Source: Tanypteryx hageni (taxonomy: Eukaryota > Arthropoda > Insecta > Odonata > Petaluridae). Taken from it: a stretch of DNA of 64,000 bases. A model generated the notes under the pieces. That model was not told where the DNA came from and ran no database searches. It saw only the letters and a program-made list of their open reading frames with translations. The stretch covers positions 89,752,858 through 89,816,857 of the forward strand of contig CM054118.1 in NCBI GenBank assembly GCA_028673005.1. Direction: 5' to 3'. Every line of letters begins with the position of its first letter. The first letter of the stretch is position 1. Positions 1 to 12,700 of the stretch are shown in pieces. Both the position numbers and the translations under genes were made by a program.

Positions 1-226
1 TGAATCCCATTTCGTGCTATATTCCCTTTTACTAATTTTTAAATCTCAAACATGACCACCAAAACCAGATTATGCAAATTTTTTGTCATTAAAAATTATT
101 ACAGATCAATTGATGAAAATTATGTATGATAGCTTCCAAATTTACAAACAGGAAAACCTAAATAAAATAATAATTGCAGTTTATATCAATGGGAAATGGG
201 AAGTGAAAACATAATTAATTACTTAC
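1..226. other. Intron toward the final WDFY3 exon
   Basis: AT-rich sequence downstream of exon m on the minus strand, starting with a good gtaagt donor at 226-221. No acceptor plus FYVE-completing codons are seen before the window edge. Confidence 0.6.
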
Positions 227-424
227 TTAGAGCAGAATACCTGACCACAATTTCGACAATGATGTCGACGCTCATACAAAGAGAAGCGTACATTACATGC
301 AGCACATGCATCTGCCCCTTCATCTTTAAGCCAATGATCTGTTATTGCACGTCCAGGCTGTTCTGAAACACTCCATGAAAACACACGGCCTCTGGTATCC
401 CCCACATATACAATACGATGATCC
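227..424 (-). CDS. WDFY3: WDFY3 exon m: last WD40 blade and first half of FYVE finger
   Basis: 198-bp exon ending in an incomplete codon at donor AA/gtaagt (226). It starts (K)DHRIVYVGDTRGRVFSWS, closing the propeller. It then reads HWLKDEGADACAACNVRFSL and YERRHHCRNCGQVFCS(K). C-x2-C plus the R-(R/K)-H-H-C-R-x-C-G motif is the PI3P-binding FYVE signature. The basic RRHHCRNCG patch is intact, so PI3P binding is likely retained. The remaining Cys pairs and the stop must be in an exon left of the window. Confidence 0.96.
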
Positions 425-647
425 CTAGAAAAAGAATTTTCATATAAATTCATTACATAAAAAAATTTTGCCATACAAAATTTATTTATACCAGTAACAC
501 ACTGTTTTATTTAGTGACAAAAGAAAATAACGAAACTTATACATTTTGACATTTGCATTAGAAAACATAAACAGTATGCTCTCAATTAACCAGATTATTG
601 GGAGCAAAGTTAATGAAAATCATGGATCAACTGATAAATATAACTTA

Positions 648-730
648 CCGTATTTTTCAGTGTAGAAGACACTCCCTTATATAAGACGCGCCCCTAAAAT
701 CACGTCTTTTTTCTCAGGATTTAAAAATAT
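648..730 (+). repeat. pogo-type terminus (CCGTATTTTTCAG...ATAAGACG)
   Basis: After a TA dinucleotide the sequence CCGTATTTTTCAG is followed by ATATAAGACGCGCCCC. The same layout (TA, C-C/A-GTATTT, then GCATATAAG-N-CG) recurs at 1596, 16408 and, inverted, at 17421 and 20895. At 16408-17421 it bounds a transposase fragment, so this is a transposon end. Its partner end was not found; 731-1590 shows no gene. Confidence 0.5.
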
Positions 731-1595
731 TTTTCCATAAAGCAGATGTTTGTGGACCATTTCAAAATGTATTAAAAAATCGATGGCAAGAAAATGGAAT
801 TTTGTTCTTTTAAGCATTTGTTGTTTTAAGTCTTGAATTCCTACAATATTTGTAAGTAATTATAATGTGCAAATAATAATTAACGTGCTATACTCATCCC
901 CTTATTGATCACATGGAGAAAATAAATGCTCCTGTAATGGAACCCATGACTTCAATGTCAACGTTAAGCAGCTTAAAATGTTAAAGCAGTGATGCCATGT
1001 AATTCCTGAAAGTTTGATCGAAAAGTATTTTTGTTATTTTCACAGTTGATGGAAAGCGTGACCAGATTTCTTAGCTTATTATTTATATAGATTGCATAAG
1101 ACTTAAAACAACACAAGCTTACATAATTATAGCTTTAAAAGTCTCTATTGCTAAAAATTAGGGGTTAAACAGTAAACTGAACTAAGTTAAAGCATAAATT
1201 TGAGACAAAAACTTCATTCACCCTTATTGTCCATGCATATATTTAAATGTACACCAAATGTAGGCGCTCATGGCTGTGCATGCATTTAAATGTATGCTCG
1301 ACAATGAGTTAGCTGACACAAATTCATGGGCTCATGATATTGTCCATACACTGTGAAATGATGTGGTCCCGAGATAAGATAGTTTATGCATACTGCTCAT
1401 ATAATATTTAAATATACCAGCTAAATCAGTTGTGATGGAGCAGCGGGAATTTAAATGCCATAACAATAAGGGTTAATATTCAACCACTACAGTATTTTTC
1501 TGAGAGAATGTTTGTCCCTAGTCTATTATTCTTGGTACAAATGAGTGCTTTATACAGGGTGGAGCACACAAAATTTTTCACATTTGAAAAAGCTA

Positions 1596-1665
1596 CAGTA
1601 TTTTGCAGCATATAAGACGCACCCCAATTTTTCAGATTTTTCATGAAAAAAAGTATTTTGGTCCA
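1596..1665 (+). repeat. Second pogo-type terminus, same orientation
   Basis: TA followed by CAGTATTTTGCAGCATATAA and GACGCACCCC, clearly related to the terminus at 648 and in the same direction. This suggests either two truncated copies or a tandem insertion. 1666-2673 holds nothing recognisable. Confidence 0.5.
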
Positions 1666-2673
1666 CCAAGGCATTTATAAAGGGCCACATCGTGTATCAT
1701 TTCCAGCCATGATTAAGTCCATATCTGCCAGCATTTACAGAAAATATTCCAGCATGATCTAAAACCTAAATAATTGCTTCAAGACTTCTATTGCTGTCAG
1801 AATGCGCTGCACACATCGCACATATAGATACCCTTTACCGACAGTACTTAAACTTAATTACAAGATGATATTTTAATATAATGGGATAAGTAACAAATGG
1901 AATGCATATGTAATAACAATACGTACCCTCAACTAGTACTTTTTCTTCTGCAACTCTTTTTGCCTCGTACAAAACGATTTTGATCGATACAGCAATATCA
2001 AACTTCCTCTGTTCTACTATCCATCACTTCCTTCTCTATCTGTGACCATTTAAGACCAACCTTACGAAGACTATATTTCTCTTATCCCATCAGCTTCAGT
2101 TTTTCCTTGTTTTCTCCATTAACAAATCATTTTTTTTCTGTGGGAAGTGGACTGAAATGATGTGCTGCTACTCGGATTCCGTGCGTTTTTTGCATAATGA
2201 ATCACCTGAAGCTTATAGCTAATAGCATAGGCATATTTTTTCACTTTTGTAGCCGTTGCGATTTCAATACATGTAACAGTATTTATCCTAAATACGTATA
2301 AAATATTTATGGCATCTACACGAATTATACTGTTCCATGGCATTAATCACACTATTCAATGGGCTCATTAGGAACTAAAACATCGCAAATGTGCTGAAAT
2401 TGTAATCACTGAGAACAGACATGTAGGTATTAAAGAGTAATAATGAAAATGCATCCTCGGAATTCACGTTGCATAAGGTATTACTGTATATATTTTAACA
2501 AAATTTTCACTTCCCCCTTTGGGCATGGGCATACCATTGGAATGTAGATCCTCATTAGAGCTTCCCATTCATGAAAATCTCACTCCTCTAGCTTCAATAT
2601 TCTTGCTACAATACCCTTTCAAAGTTTTGAATTTTCCACATTTGAAGTCACGTAATGGAAAATCTATGAACTA

Positions 2674-5002
2674 CAGTCAAACTCGGCTATAACGAGCGCC
2701 ACGGGACCGTCTAGTTTTGCTCGTTATAGCCGTTAAACTTAATATCCGTGAAGGGAAAAGCATGCATGCGTATGGTGAAATAAGACATAAGAAGTAAAAG
2801 TGAATATATAAACATAAAGGTTATTTAGTAAATTTATGAAAAACCTAAAAATGACAATAAACTAGAAAATTTAAAGTAAACATAAGTACATATAAAATTT
2901 ACTCACAGCTGCATCCTTAATCACCCCCCTTTTTACAAAAATAACTTTGAATAGTAGCCTGTTTCATAGATTTCACTTTGAAGTCTCTTAAGTTTCCTCT
3001 TATTACACTTAGTGCACTAAAAACACCATCGGAAATGTCAATGTTTAAAAAAAAAATCATTTAATGTTTCCACGGCATCCTGAGTAAGGATTGTGTCTTC
3101 GACACATTCAACATCGTCTTCATCACTGTCTGCTGTGCTTTATACTGTCTCTATTATTTCACTCTCCGTAGGAATTCCACTGGTAATCAAATCATCATCA
3201 ACATGAACAAAATTGTCAATGTCATTTACATGGTCAAAATTCGCAATTCCATTTTCTTTAAGCCATTCTGATCTTCATCAACTTTATGGTTATCAATCGA
3301 AAATTCTCCCGATATTAAACCAGACATTCGAAAATAGTTTATGATCGTTGTAGGTGAAACATGCATCTGTCATCAAATGAATTGCATCCAATACAGAGAC
3401 GTTGCCATCTAAACCTCTTTCCCTCCTTTCAATCAACTGTAGAACAAAAAATCACTTGAAATGGAATTTAAAACTTTTAATTATCCCCATGTCCATTGGC
3501 TGCAAAATAGAAGTCGCATTTGGAGGCAAAACACCAGTTTTACATTGGATAACTCCTGCATATGTGGGTGCGCAGGACAGTTATCGACAAGGAGTAGAAT
3601 GTTTCTATTTTTCCTCCGTAACTCGTTGTTCCACTGACTTACATATTTCTGAAAAATATTGGAAGTCATCCATGCCTTTTCATTAGCTGCATATTCAACG
3701 GGAAGCTTCTTTACATTTTTGAAGCAACGTGGCTTTTGTGACTTACCAATAACAAAAAGTTTTTTTTATCAGTCCCATTTATGTTTGCGCACATTACAAC
3801 TGTTAAATGATTCTTAGGTCTTTTGCCACCAACACATTTGTCACCTTTGAATTTAAACGTTGCATCTGGCATCATGTTGTAAAACAGTCCAGTTTCGTCG
3901 GCATTGTAGATGTCATCTTCTCTGTAACCTTTTCGACACTCCTCCCAAACACTTTTCACCCATTCACTTGCCGTTTTTGAATCTGCTGACAGGGCCTTTC
4001 GCATAAACAATGTTATGCCGATTTTTAAAACGATCAAGCCACACGTTATTGCATGTGAAGTTCTCGTGTCCTAACTGTTTTGCAAATTTATCTGCCTGTA
4101 CCTCTACCGTTGATGGGGAAACCAGCATTTCTCTGCATCTTAAACCACTCCAGAAGTGCTTGATCAACAGTACCCAAGTCGCACTTCCTCATTTTCTTGT
4201 TCGTTGTTAGATTGTTCTCTAGTGCATATAAAATCGCTTCTTTGTTTTTCCATAAGGCTGAAACCGTAGACGACGATAAATTAAATTTTTTACACACTTC
4301 AACATTTTTTTACCACGTTCTAACTCTCGAATAATATCAACCTTTTCGCGAATAGACAAACACTTCCTTTTATGTACGGACATGTTACTCGTTCAAGGGC
4401 AAAATCTCAACTGATTTTTGTGATCAACGCTACGAACTTTCTTTGCAAACTGTGAGCATACCAATTCCAGGAAGAGTTAATGAGGAGACGGATTAAACGT
4501 GGGATTTCCCATCTTTACGTGGGAAAGGGTGTTCGGTGCATTCGGCTGAGCGACGGGGGTGGGCGCCATTGTACATGCCCTTACCCCCTTCCAAACACAA
4601 CCTCCTGGCTGTAAAAGAGCTGGGGGTTGGGAGGAGAGGACAAAGGACCTCCGCGAGTGCCACTGTACCTACAAGTTGGGAATTCTTGGTTTGGACGAAG
4701 GGATTATTTTTTAACAACAACGCCGCGGTCTTTAACCTCCCCGAGGGATAGGGTGTAGAGGCTGGACTCAAGAACACAAGGTTACATATTTTGGGTCACT
4801 ATGAGGATTGAAGGGGCTGACCGCCGCCGCGTTTGAGACAGTGAGAAGTGGTCGAAGTTTGCTCGATATATCCGTGAAGCGTGCTTGTTATATACGTGAA
4901 ATATTTGTATGTAAATGCTCGTAAACTTATCTTGGAGGTAGCATTTGCTCACTATAGCCGTGAACTCGTTACAACCGTGCTCGTTATAAACGAGTTTGAC
5001 TG
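2674..5002 (-). mobile_element. Tigger/pogo-like DNA transposon, 2.33 kb
   Basis: Both ends are intact enough to see: left CAGTCAAACTCGGCTATAAC, right GTTATAAACGAGTTTGACTG, with TA target duplications at 2672-2673 and 5003-5004. That is the Tc1/mariner superfamily, pogo/Tigger branch. The interior has a decayed minus-strand transposase (about 3050-4383). The 4480-4860 part is GC-richer and non-coding. Confidence 0.9.
3050..4383 (-). pseudogene. Tigger/pogo transposase (CENP-B-like), frameshifted
   Basis: Reading right to left: MSVHKRKCLSIREKVDIIRE starts a CENP-B-type helix-turn-helix; a frameshift follows, then KKFNLSSSTVSALWKNKEAI, then a second HTH (ADKFAKQLGHENFTCNNVWL), then the catalytic motifs NADETGLFYN (first Asp) and LLVDNCPAHP (second Asp). 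A PMDMG-I-I-K-S block supplies the third Asp region near 3490. An acidic tail reaches to about 3050. At least three frame changes make it non-functional. Confidence 0.88.
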
Positions 5003-5350
5003 TAGTTGAAAAAATCCAATCAATGGAAAATTCATAGATTGATAAGAGCTGCCTACTTCAAAAAGAATTTTCCAAATAACTCTAGTAGTTTGGCTACAAT
5101 ACTCTTTCAAAGTTTTGAATTTTCTAAATCATCCACCTACTAGGATTCACCTCCATTCCGTTATTCTCAACAAAAATTTAAGGATGTTTCTATTCAAGAA
5201 TCTCAATAGAATCAATTAGAGGTATAATTAACAAAGAGGATGGATAATGAATTGTTGAGGTTCATACATGTTATACCCGCTAATGGGTGCATCAAGCAAT
5301 AAGTTAGGTCCACAAATACAAATTTGTACTGCATAAGATGACATACTTAC

Positions 5351-5462
5351 TTTGAAACGGCAAGAGCTGTAATAGAAGCTGGCTCAGCATTATCTTTTCG
5401 ATCATATGCAGTATGCATTGTGAGTTTACTACGGAAAACCAGTTGCCTCTGCCATTTGAAAC
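5351..5462 (-). CDS. WDFY3: WDFY3 exon l: last WD40 segment
   Basis: 112-bp exon (2 leading, 36 codons, 2 trailing bases). Protein: (G)FKWQRQLVFRSKLTMHTA, YDRKDNAEPASITALAVS(K). This matches the family string R-W-E-R-Q-L-V-F-R-S-K-L-T-M-H-T-A-(F/Y)-D-R-K-D-N. Acceptor attttag/GT (5464-5463), donor AA/gtaagt (5350). It stands alone between an 8.9-kb and a 4.9-kb transposon-rich intron. Confidence 0.95.
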
Positions 5463-5769
5463 CTAAAATAAAAACATAAACTTCTTACATTAATATGGCA
5501 AGTTTAAAATTAAAACAAAATGTAATAGAACATAAGGTAAATTCAATGGCAGATTTGCCTCTAGGTGCAAATGGCATAATTGATTTAGAGGAGACACAAC
5601 CTACATAAAGAATGATTATTTATACAGAAAAAACAACAATTACTGATTTGTATAATTGAATTGTCTAAATGTCTACAGTAACACTAACACATAGAGGCCC
5701 AAACTTTAGGTTGCATCTTGGGCCCCAGATTGGCTTAATCTGCCACTGGGTGTCTTGCTCATAGTAGAA

Positions 5770-6720
5770 GAATTCACTTCAAAGCAATAGTGGCTCTGTA
5801 TGTCAATTACTACAGCCAGAAGGATTCATGGATGCACAGAAATATATTCACTGAATGGTTTCAGAGCAAGTTTGTGCCTGATGTTCCATCTTTTTTATGA
5901 GACAAAAAGCTCTCACCAAAAGCGATGTTATTATTGAATAATGTTCCCTCGCATCCGAATATAGTGTTTCAACTTCTGATGAGGACCTAATCTGAGTAAA
6001 ATTCTTGCCTCCAGATGTCACAGCATTGAATCAGCGCATGGATCAAGGACTGCTCATGTCAATGAAACGACAACATTGAGGTGGTATTCTAAAGATTCTA
6101 GCTGAAGAGGATGAAAACTTACTGGCATTTTGGGAGAAAATGACGATTCTAGATGCAGTGCATGGTTTCTCTCAAGCATGAGCTTCTATGAACCCTGTGA
6201 CCCTTATTCGGTCATGGAATGAACTTCTTCCATATAACCCACTATGGAAGCCTTAATTATGTGGAATTCCATACTTCGGAACAAATAAAACATGAACTAT
6301 ATTATACATTGGAATTTTTACATAGTTTGTGTTTTACTTATTCTGAAACTTCTTCCAGATCTTGAAGAGAATTTTTATGGTTTTCCTGATGAAGATGTAA
6401 ATAGCTCAAGAGTTGATTAAAATATTGCAGGGACTAAATGGTTTTGATGATGTGGACTGAGAATCTAAGTGAATGGTTTGATAGTCATAAGTTTGAATCT
6501 GGATTCCAGCATATGAATGCCAATGACATTGTCAATGCAGTGTGGCAAGAGGATGATAGAATGGGGATGGTGGAGACAAAAGTGTAGGGACTGAAAGTGA
6601 TCACATTGGTCACAGCAAGGTGTCTCGATACTGTTAGATTATCTGGGACAGAATGGTTTTGATTACAGCAACATCACAGAAGCCAGGGAAATATAAACAA
6701 TTATTAGAAAAAATGTAAAT
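5770..6720 (+). pseudogene. Tigger-like transposase C-terminal remnant
   Basis: Plus-strand translation across frames gives QPEGFMDAQKYI, SDEDLI then VKFLPPDVTALNQRMDQGLL, MSMKRQH, LAEEDENLLAFWEKMTILDA and NPVTLIRSWNELLPYNPLWK, then a decayed tail with SIQHMNANDIVNAV-like sequence. The V-K-F-L-P-P-x-V-T-A-L-x-Q-x-M-D-Q-G block is the Tigger/jerky-type catalytic region. Stops and frameshifts throughout. The N-terminal half is missing. It is a different lineage from the element at 2674-5002. Confidence 0.82.
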
Positions 6721-6817
6721 AAGTCAACAAAACGAACGAAGATTATGGAATTTTTAGAGTAGACCATTTTGAGAGAGAGAGAGAGATGGGGAGGGACGAA
6801 GGAAGGAGATAGGGAAG

Positions 6818-8448
6818 GATTGATTGATTGATGTGGTCTTTATTTGGGGCAAGATTAAGACTAAAAAGTCCCATCTTCCACCTAACCCCTCATCATGAAA
6901 CATATAATAATACATAGCACTTTATGTAAATACAAGTAACACTAAAAATACAATAATTGGAAAAGAAAAGATGTGATTTTGTGGGAAAAAATAAGGACTG
7001 CTGAAATAATGAAATGCATGCAAAAAACCCACAGCAGGAAAACACCCACACAAAAAGGGGGGCGTGAAAAACCTGCGAAATCTACTGAGATTCACTAAAG
7101 ACATTAATAACTGAATATTTAGAACAAAAGATGAATACATGAAAAACTTAAAGATATGCATCAGGAAAAATTTGGCACCATACGAATACATCATTGATGG
7201 AATGAACATATGAAAATGAAAAAATGAATAAATAATAACACTGTTATGACTAAACAAAAAATAGAGGAGAAAAATAAACAAATTAATAAAAAAAAGTATA
7301 AATCATGCACAATGAGTATTCTTTTGTCAAAATCAAGATTGAGAAACATTGAAGCATTAAGTGTGTTTAACTGTTCCTTTAAAAGGATAAGAGAGATAGA
7401 TAGCAGTGTCGTTTGAATGATGAGAGCGAGTGCAAGTTTTTAATTGTTAGCGGAAGTTCGTTCCATAGTCTGCAAGCAGTTACAATGAAGGACTTGTTGA
7501 ATATTACCGTTGTGTATTAAGAAATAAGGAGTTCATGGCACCCTCTGGTATTACGGTTATGTACAGTGTCTATACTAATAAATTCTGTTGCAAGATAATG
7601 TGGATTGTTAGAAGTAAGTAACTGATAAAGGAAAGAAAGTCTTCGGGACTCCAAATTTGGCCAGTTTAGTTTGGCGAGTGAATCTGAAATAAGGCCTGAT
7701 TTCTTCAGGTTAAAAATATATCTAATGCACGCGTTATGAGTTCTCTAAATCTTTAACGACAACTCTTGAGATAAATCTGGGTATGCTATATCGACATAGT
7801 CAAAATGTGGAATAAAGAGTGAAGTTACCAGATGCTTTTTTAGAGAAACTGGAGTACTACTACTTAACTTCCTAAGTGCGTACAGAGATGAGTTTACTGT
7901 TCTACACACATTTATAACATGTGGGGCCCAAGAGAGCAATGAGCAATCCAAGATTCTTTACTACTTTACAATAGGGTATAGTTGAATTTGCTATGTTGAT
8001 CGGTATTCTTTGGGATTGATTAATTGCAGCTAATATCTTAGGGTAACCAATTAAGATTTGTGATTTTTCTGGATTAATACTAAGAAAGTTTTTATTACTC
8101 CAGTCCTTGAGCATTTCTAAGTCCTTATTGATATTTTTTAGGGTTTTCACGAGATCGTTTGCGGTAGAACTTGAGTATATTTGCAAATCATCTGCATAAA
8201 GATGATGATTGCAGTATTTAAGTGACAAGGAGCAGTTATTTATGTATAAAGAAAATAGTAGGGGTCACAAAATTGTGCCCTGTGGGACGCCTCTCCCGTT
8301 GGTAAGCCAGTCAGATGAAGAATTAATGGAAATCACTTGTTGGGTACGATCGCTTAAATAAGAAGATATCCAATTAATGGTCGAAGGCGAGAAATTCAAT
8401 GTGTGCAGTTTAGACAGCAGGGCATCTTTGTCTATCTTACTTTCTCCT
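6818..8448 (-). mobile_element. 5'-truncated LINE (family A), copy 1
   Basis: Minus-strand non-LTR retrotransposon. From 8445 leftward: KIDKDALLSKLHTLNFSPST, a fingers/palm block ending RGVPQGTIL, an in-frame TGA where Gly is expected, PLLFSLYIN, and the catalytic HLYADDLQIY. The thumb and C-terminus (LWNELP-like) follow with frameshifts. The 3' end carries an AATAAAG-like stretch and a short TCAA-type microsatellite (6820-6832). A block at 7035-7080 (GGAAAACACCCAC...) is shared with the LINE at 58266-59963, so they are one family. 6900-7400 is its 3' untranslated part. Confidence 0.85.
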
Positions 8449-8795
8449 ATGTAGTATCGGAGAAAGTATTGTATTTGTGAAAAATATTGAATTCAAAATA
8501 TACATTTTGAGGTCCTTCGAGTATATTTTAACTATTTCCTCAATTTGTGTGTGTGTGTATATATATGTGTGGTGCATGTGTGGTGAGTATGTGGTAGCAA
8601 TTTTGTGAGTCCTCTTAACTCAAAAGCTAATTGTCAGATCATCACAAAACTTTATATTTTAGGTATTTATTAGTAATTCACGGCCACAAGAGTGTGCACC
8701 AAGCGAGTGGGCAGTGCGAGGGTATATAAGTTTGTGCAATCCCAAATCGCACCCGGGCAATGCCGGGTCACATGGCTAGTTAATTAATAACAATG
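8449..8795. repeat. Retrotransposon-tail-like sequence
   Basis: Contains a TG/TA microsatellite (about 8545-8570) and ends with CCCGGGCAATGCCGGGTCAC followed by ATGGCTAGTTAATT. 'Genuine-address' tails of this kind (GGGCAATGCCGGGT...GCTAGT) are common at arthropod repeat ends. A shorter copy is at 53608-53635. Family not assigned. Confidence 0.4.
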
Positions 8796-8799
8796 ACAT

Positions 8800-9285
8800 A
8801 AACATCGGGAAAAGAAAACTCATAACATTTACTAAAGGAAAAGTTAAGGAATGTAGGTAATATGAGCTAATGGGTGACAACGTTCCTAAAAGTCAGTACT
8901 GTAAATATTTAGGAAAAAATATCTCAGCTAATTTTAGGTGGGGACAGCATATCGATCATGTCGTGGGAAAGGCATATAAATCCTTACATTGGGTGATGAG
9001 GAAGGAACCTCAAGGGGAGCGGCAAAGCCACAAAAGAATTAGCATATAAATCTATTATAAGACCAATATTGGAATATTCTATGAATGTATGGGATCCGTA
9101 CGAAGTGGGGCTGATAAAAAAGTTAGAAAAAGTACAAAGAAAGGCTGCCAGATACGTGCTGGGGAAGCATAAGAAGACTGAAAGTGTAGCAGAAATGATA
9201 ACTTCGGTAGGTTGGGAATCATTGGAAAATAGAAGGAAACTAAATAGGCTATGTGGGATATTTAAAATCTTATAAATATTTTAGT
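8800..9285 (+). pseudogene. LINE reverse transcriptase C-terminal fragment (family B)
   Basis: Plus strand, two frames: INIGKRKLITFTKGKVKECR then SQYCKYLGKNISANFRWGQH, followed by MEYSMNVWDPYEVGLIKKLE and KVQRKAARYVLG...SVGWESLENRRKLNRLC. The L-E-Y-(A/S)-x-x-V-W-D-P-Y...L-E-x-V-Q-R-(R/K)-A-A-R motif marks the thumb/C-terminal part of many LINE RTs. The RT core is missing and one frameshift is present. Confidence 0.8.
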
Positions 9286-9289
9286 GTGT

Positions 9290-10700
9290 GTGTATATATG
9301 TTCTTTATACGTTTTACACCGTTGAAGCTATCGAATTCAAAAGTTGCATGGGTCATCCTATGGACCAAAGGAATAACTTGGTCAAGGTTTGCAGACTGTG
9401 GGGTCTTTTATACCCCATGGGGTCAACAAAATAATATTTCTCTAAGAATGCATGGGAAATGGTGTGGAGAAACCCCAAAATGCCATGCAGCCCTTCAATT
9501 ATGTGGATATAAATATACCTAAATATTAACTTACGATCATGGGAAATGGCTTAATTTTATGCGCAAAAGACTGAATATTTTAATTCTGTTCATGTCTTGT
9601 CATATTACATGTTAAATCGCTCGAAAGTATCCTTTAAGCACATAATTTATTAACATTTTTAGGCAGCAACAAAGCTAAATTTCTTAATTGTTGTCCTCTT
9701 CAAAGGGAGATAGCCACGTAAAGATTAATGCAAGCAAAATCCATGACGTGGTGCGCCGTAGAGGAAGAATAGCCAATGCCAAGTTAAAGAGTATAAATGG
9801 ATTCATGCCTAAATACAGTCTATGAATACTTTTAAAGTGAGTCAAATGATTTTTAAGGAATATTAGAAAATTGTTATCTTTTACCATTAACATTGAAATA
9901 TTTATCGCAACATAAATCGATACATCTACTTACATTTGTTTGGTAACCAAGATGTTGTTTATTGTTTACATTTTGGCTAATAGTATTGACATAATCCACA
10001 TAATTTTATTGCTGCTTTAAAGGCTTCAGTGCATCTATCCATGTGGATATTAAACAAGATGTTAATGCATACTTCTATTAATGATAAAACTTTACAATAC
10101 AATATATAAAATAGTAAATGTTTATGTAAACATTGCTTCCATAATTAAGGAATGGGGAACGTTTGGTAAACTTGGTGTACCCAACAGTGAAAGTAAGTAA
10201 ATTTCAGAATTTATTGTTATTAGTTTTATTGTAATATGACATCAAAAGTGGTACATCAATAAAAATAATAAATAATAAAAATAGTTTGCTACTTAAAAGA
10301 AAACTCTTTCCTGAGTGAAGCCAGGCCATTTAGCTAGTGATTTAATGAAAGAAGGATATTATTGTGATAGTTTTTAGTTACTTGGTATTTACTGAGTAAA
10401 TAGCATATCTAAAGAGGGGTTAATGTGTCCACATTGTAAAGTTTTACTACGAAAGCACTGACCGTATCACTGTCTATTAATTCTGATGTGTCATGCTGTG
10501 ATTTTTTTCAGTTTGTTAAAAATGATATAGAACTTTCAACTGCAGCAAAATCAGAAAAGAAGTACAAGTGGAAAAAGTAAATGTTTCATTTTATTATTTA
10601 AAAATTTATAGTTCTGATATTTGTACACATTTATTATTAAATAAAAAATTACTTAAATAAAAAGAATTGAACTAAAAAATTCTTACACACCCTCCAAAAA
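9290..10700. other. Intronic stretch without recognised features
   Basis: AT-rich. 9300-9520 repeats the phrase TACCCCATGGGGTC and may be decayed repeat sequence, but nothing coding or terminal-repeat-like could be established. No exon with flanking splice sites matches WDFY3 here. Confidence 0.5.
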
Positions 10701-10714
10701 AAGTTGTCTCGTAT

Positions 10715-11815
10715 TTCTCTGTTTAAAAGTTGCAGTTGCCCCATAGTTCCCTATTTAAAAGTTTGCAACCCTGCTTACTACATAAATAAGTAAAACATTC
10801 CATCTGTTCCAGTCTTTCTCCATCCACTGTAACATTGGCCTGGCTATCCCCACTCCTGGTGAATCTCATGACTTGCCTTCTCTTCTTATTAATTTTCATC
10901 CTGACTGCCATTACTTTTTCATTTAAGGAATTAACTAAGATCTGAAGCTTCCTTTCAGAATTACTCACCATTACATCATCATCTGCATACCTAACTGATT
11001 TAACCAGGCTCCCTCGCATTTTTGCCCCAGATTTAACAACTTCCCATACCTCCCCTATCATTTCTTCGACATGAATATTAAACAATGCCGGTGAGAATGG
11101 GCAACCCCATGTCCCGCCTCTTCCAATCAGATTCTCTCTCTCTCTGCTATCCTCAGCAGTCTGGGTTCTTATACAGATGTCTGATTAAACGTCTATCTCA
11201 ACAATCCAGTCTTATTTTCCTCAACACCTACATCAGCTTAGGCCATAAAACTTTGTCAAAAGTCTTTATGAAATCTAAAAAGCTCATGAATACATCCTGA
11301 TTGTATTCAATGTTTCTTTCTGCCTATGTCCCATCACCCCTATGGCCTCCCTAGTGCCACGACCATTCCGAAACCCAAACTGATCTATACTTACATAGAT
11401 ATTAGTTTTAGCTTCGACCCTACCATTCAAAATCCTAAATATAACTTTAGCTGCATGTGAAATGAAGCTGATTGTTCTATAATCCTGACAATTGTTTCAT
11501 TTAAGCTTTTCTTCAAGGGAATCAAAATTGATCTAGTGAAGTTCTTTGGCCACTCTCCCTCTTCATATATCTTACAGCACAATTTAAAAAAACTCTCTTC
11601 CCCTCTTCTCTTAATTCCTTTCCGCGAAGAGGTCAACAATTCCTATGGCTTTCTTTGACTTCATATTTCTGAGAGCCTTTTTGATCTCACTATTCAATAA
11701 TAGAAAAGATTTCATCCAAAGTAAAAAATAAGCCAAGTGAACAGTTCCAAAGAATAAAATTATGTTCATGGCACAAACTACATAAACAAATATAGTCATC
11801 TAAAGTAGTTTTCAA
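10715..11815 (-). pseudogene. RTE-like LINE reverse transcriptase fragment (family C)
   Basis: Minus strand: AIGIVDLFAE..., then fingers sequence EEGEWPKNFTRSILIPLKKS, then CPFSPALFNIHVEEMIGEVW and the catalytic VRYADDDVMVSNSERKLQIL, then MKINKKRRQVMRFTRSGD and QMECFTYL. These order correctly for an RT domain of the endonuclease-RT type. Several frameshifts and small deletions separate the blocks. Clade assignment is tentative. Confidence 0.8.
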
Positions 11816-12099
11816 ATGAGTTTTCAATGTGAACTATTCCGAGAAGATCGCATTAATGATTATTAATAGTAGAGCAATATGAATGTGATTATAATGTAAT
11901 AATAATAAAATACATGTATAAGGCAATATTATAAGAGGAGCAATAAGAATTTAATATTAATAAAAAAAATTCATCAAAAGCTTACATGCACCTTGATTTT
12001 CCAGATGTAATTCTTAATGAAACTCATAGGGAAAACATTTTTTAGAATAATCTTAAATGAATAAAGATAAAAAGTTTTTAAGATAAATAAAAACTTTCT

Positions 12100-12700
12100 A
12101 TCAATAATAGTTACGATCTATAAAAACCTAAAATTATTAGCAGAAATATTCCTTCAAAAAACGTAGGAATGCTAGTATCAATACAAATTCACATTGAAAT
12201 AAAGAGACTCCTATTAAACATAGACAACATTAGAATTAAAGACATTAAAGAGAACAAAGTTATGATCCCTATAATAACAAGAATAATAAACAACAGCATT
12301 CAATATGGCACAGTCCCAGACAATGTAAAAGCCGCTATTATAAAACCCATCCATAAAGGAGGAAAATTTAGTGATTTAAATAACTATAGACTGATCTCTA
12401 TACTACCATCTATTAGCAAAATAATGGAAAATTTTGTAACTAAACATTTAATAGACTTCATATCAAAAAACAATATAATTTCTACTAAGCAATTCGGTTT
12501 CCAAAAAAACAGGAACAAAAGAGGCTTTGGAACATTTCTCGGAAATAATAAATAAAAACTTGGATAAAAATAATAGTCACCTTCATTGACTTTAAAAAGG
12601 CTTTTGACCTGATTAATTTTAACATTATGATCAATAAGCTACATCATAGTATAATAAATTTGGTTAAAATTGATGTGGACAGTTCAACACAAATACTTGT
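12100..12700 (+). pseudogene. LINE reverse transcriptase fragment (family D)
   Basis: Plus strand: ITRIINNSIQYGTVPDNVKA, AIIKPIHKGGKFSDLNNYRL, ISILPSISKIMENFVTKHL and KQFGFQKNRN, then a frameshift and FIDFKKAFDLINFNIMINKL. The P-I-x-K-x-G...N-Y-R-x-I-S-I-L and F-(I/V)-D-x-x-K-A-F-D motifs are RT blocks 1-3. The YADD block is missing, so the copy is truncated. Confidence 0.82.

Noticed and set aside
4536..4777. Overlapping open frames on both strands
   Set aside because: Both lie in the GC-richer non-coding end of the Tigger element between the transposase start and the right terminal repeat.
6922..7281. 119-codon minus-strand hydrophobic frame
   Set aside because: It lies in the 3' UTR of the LINE copy and overlaps UTR blocks shared with the second copy in a way unrelated to the frame.
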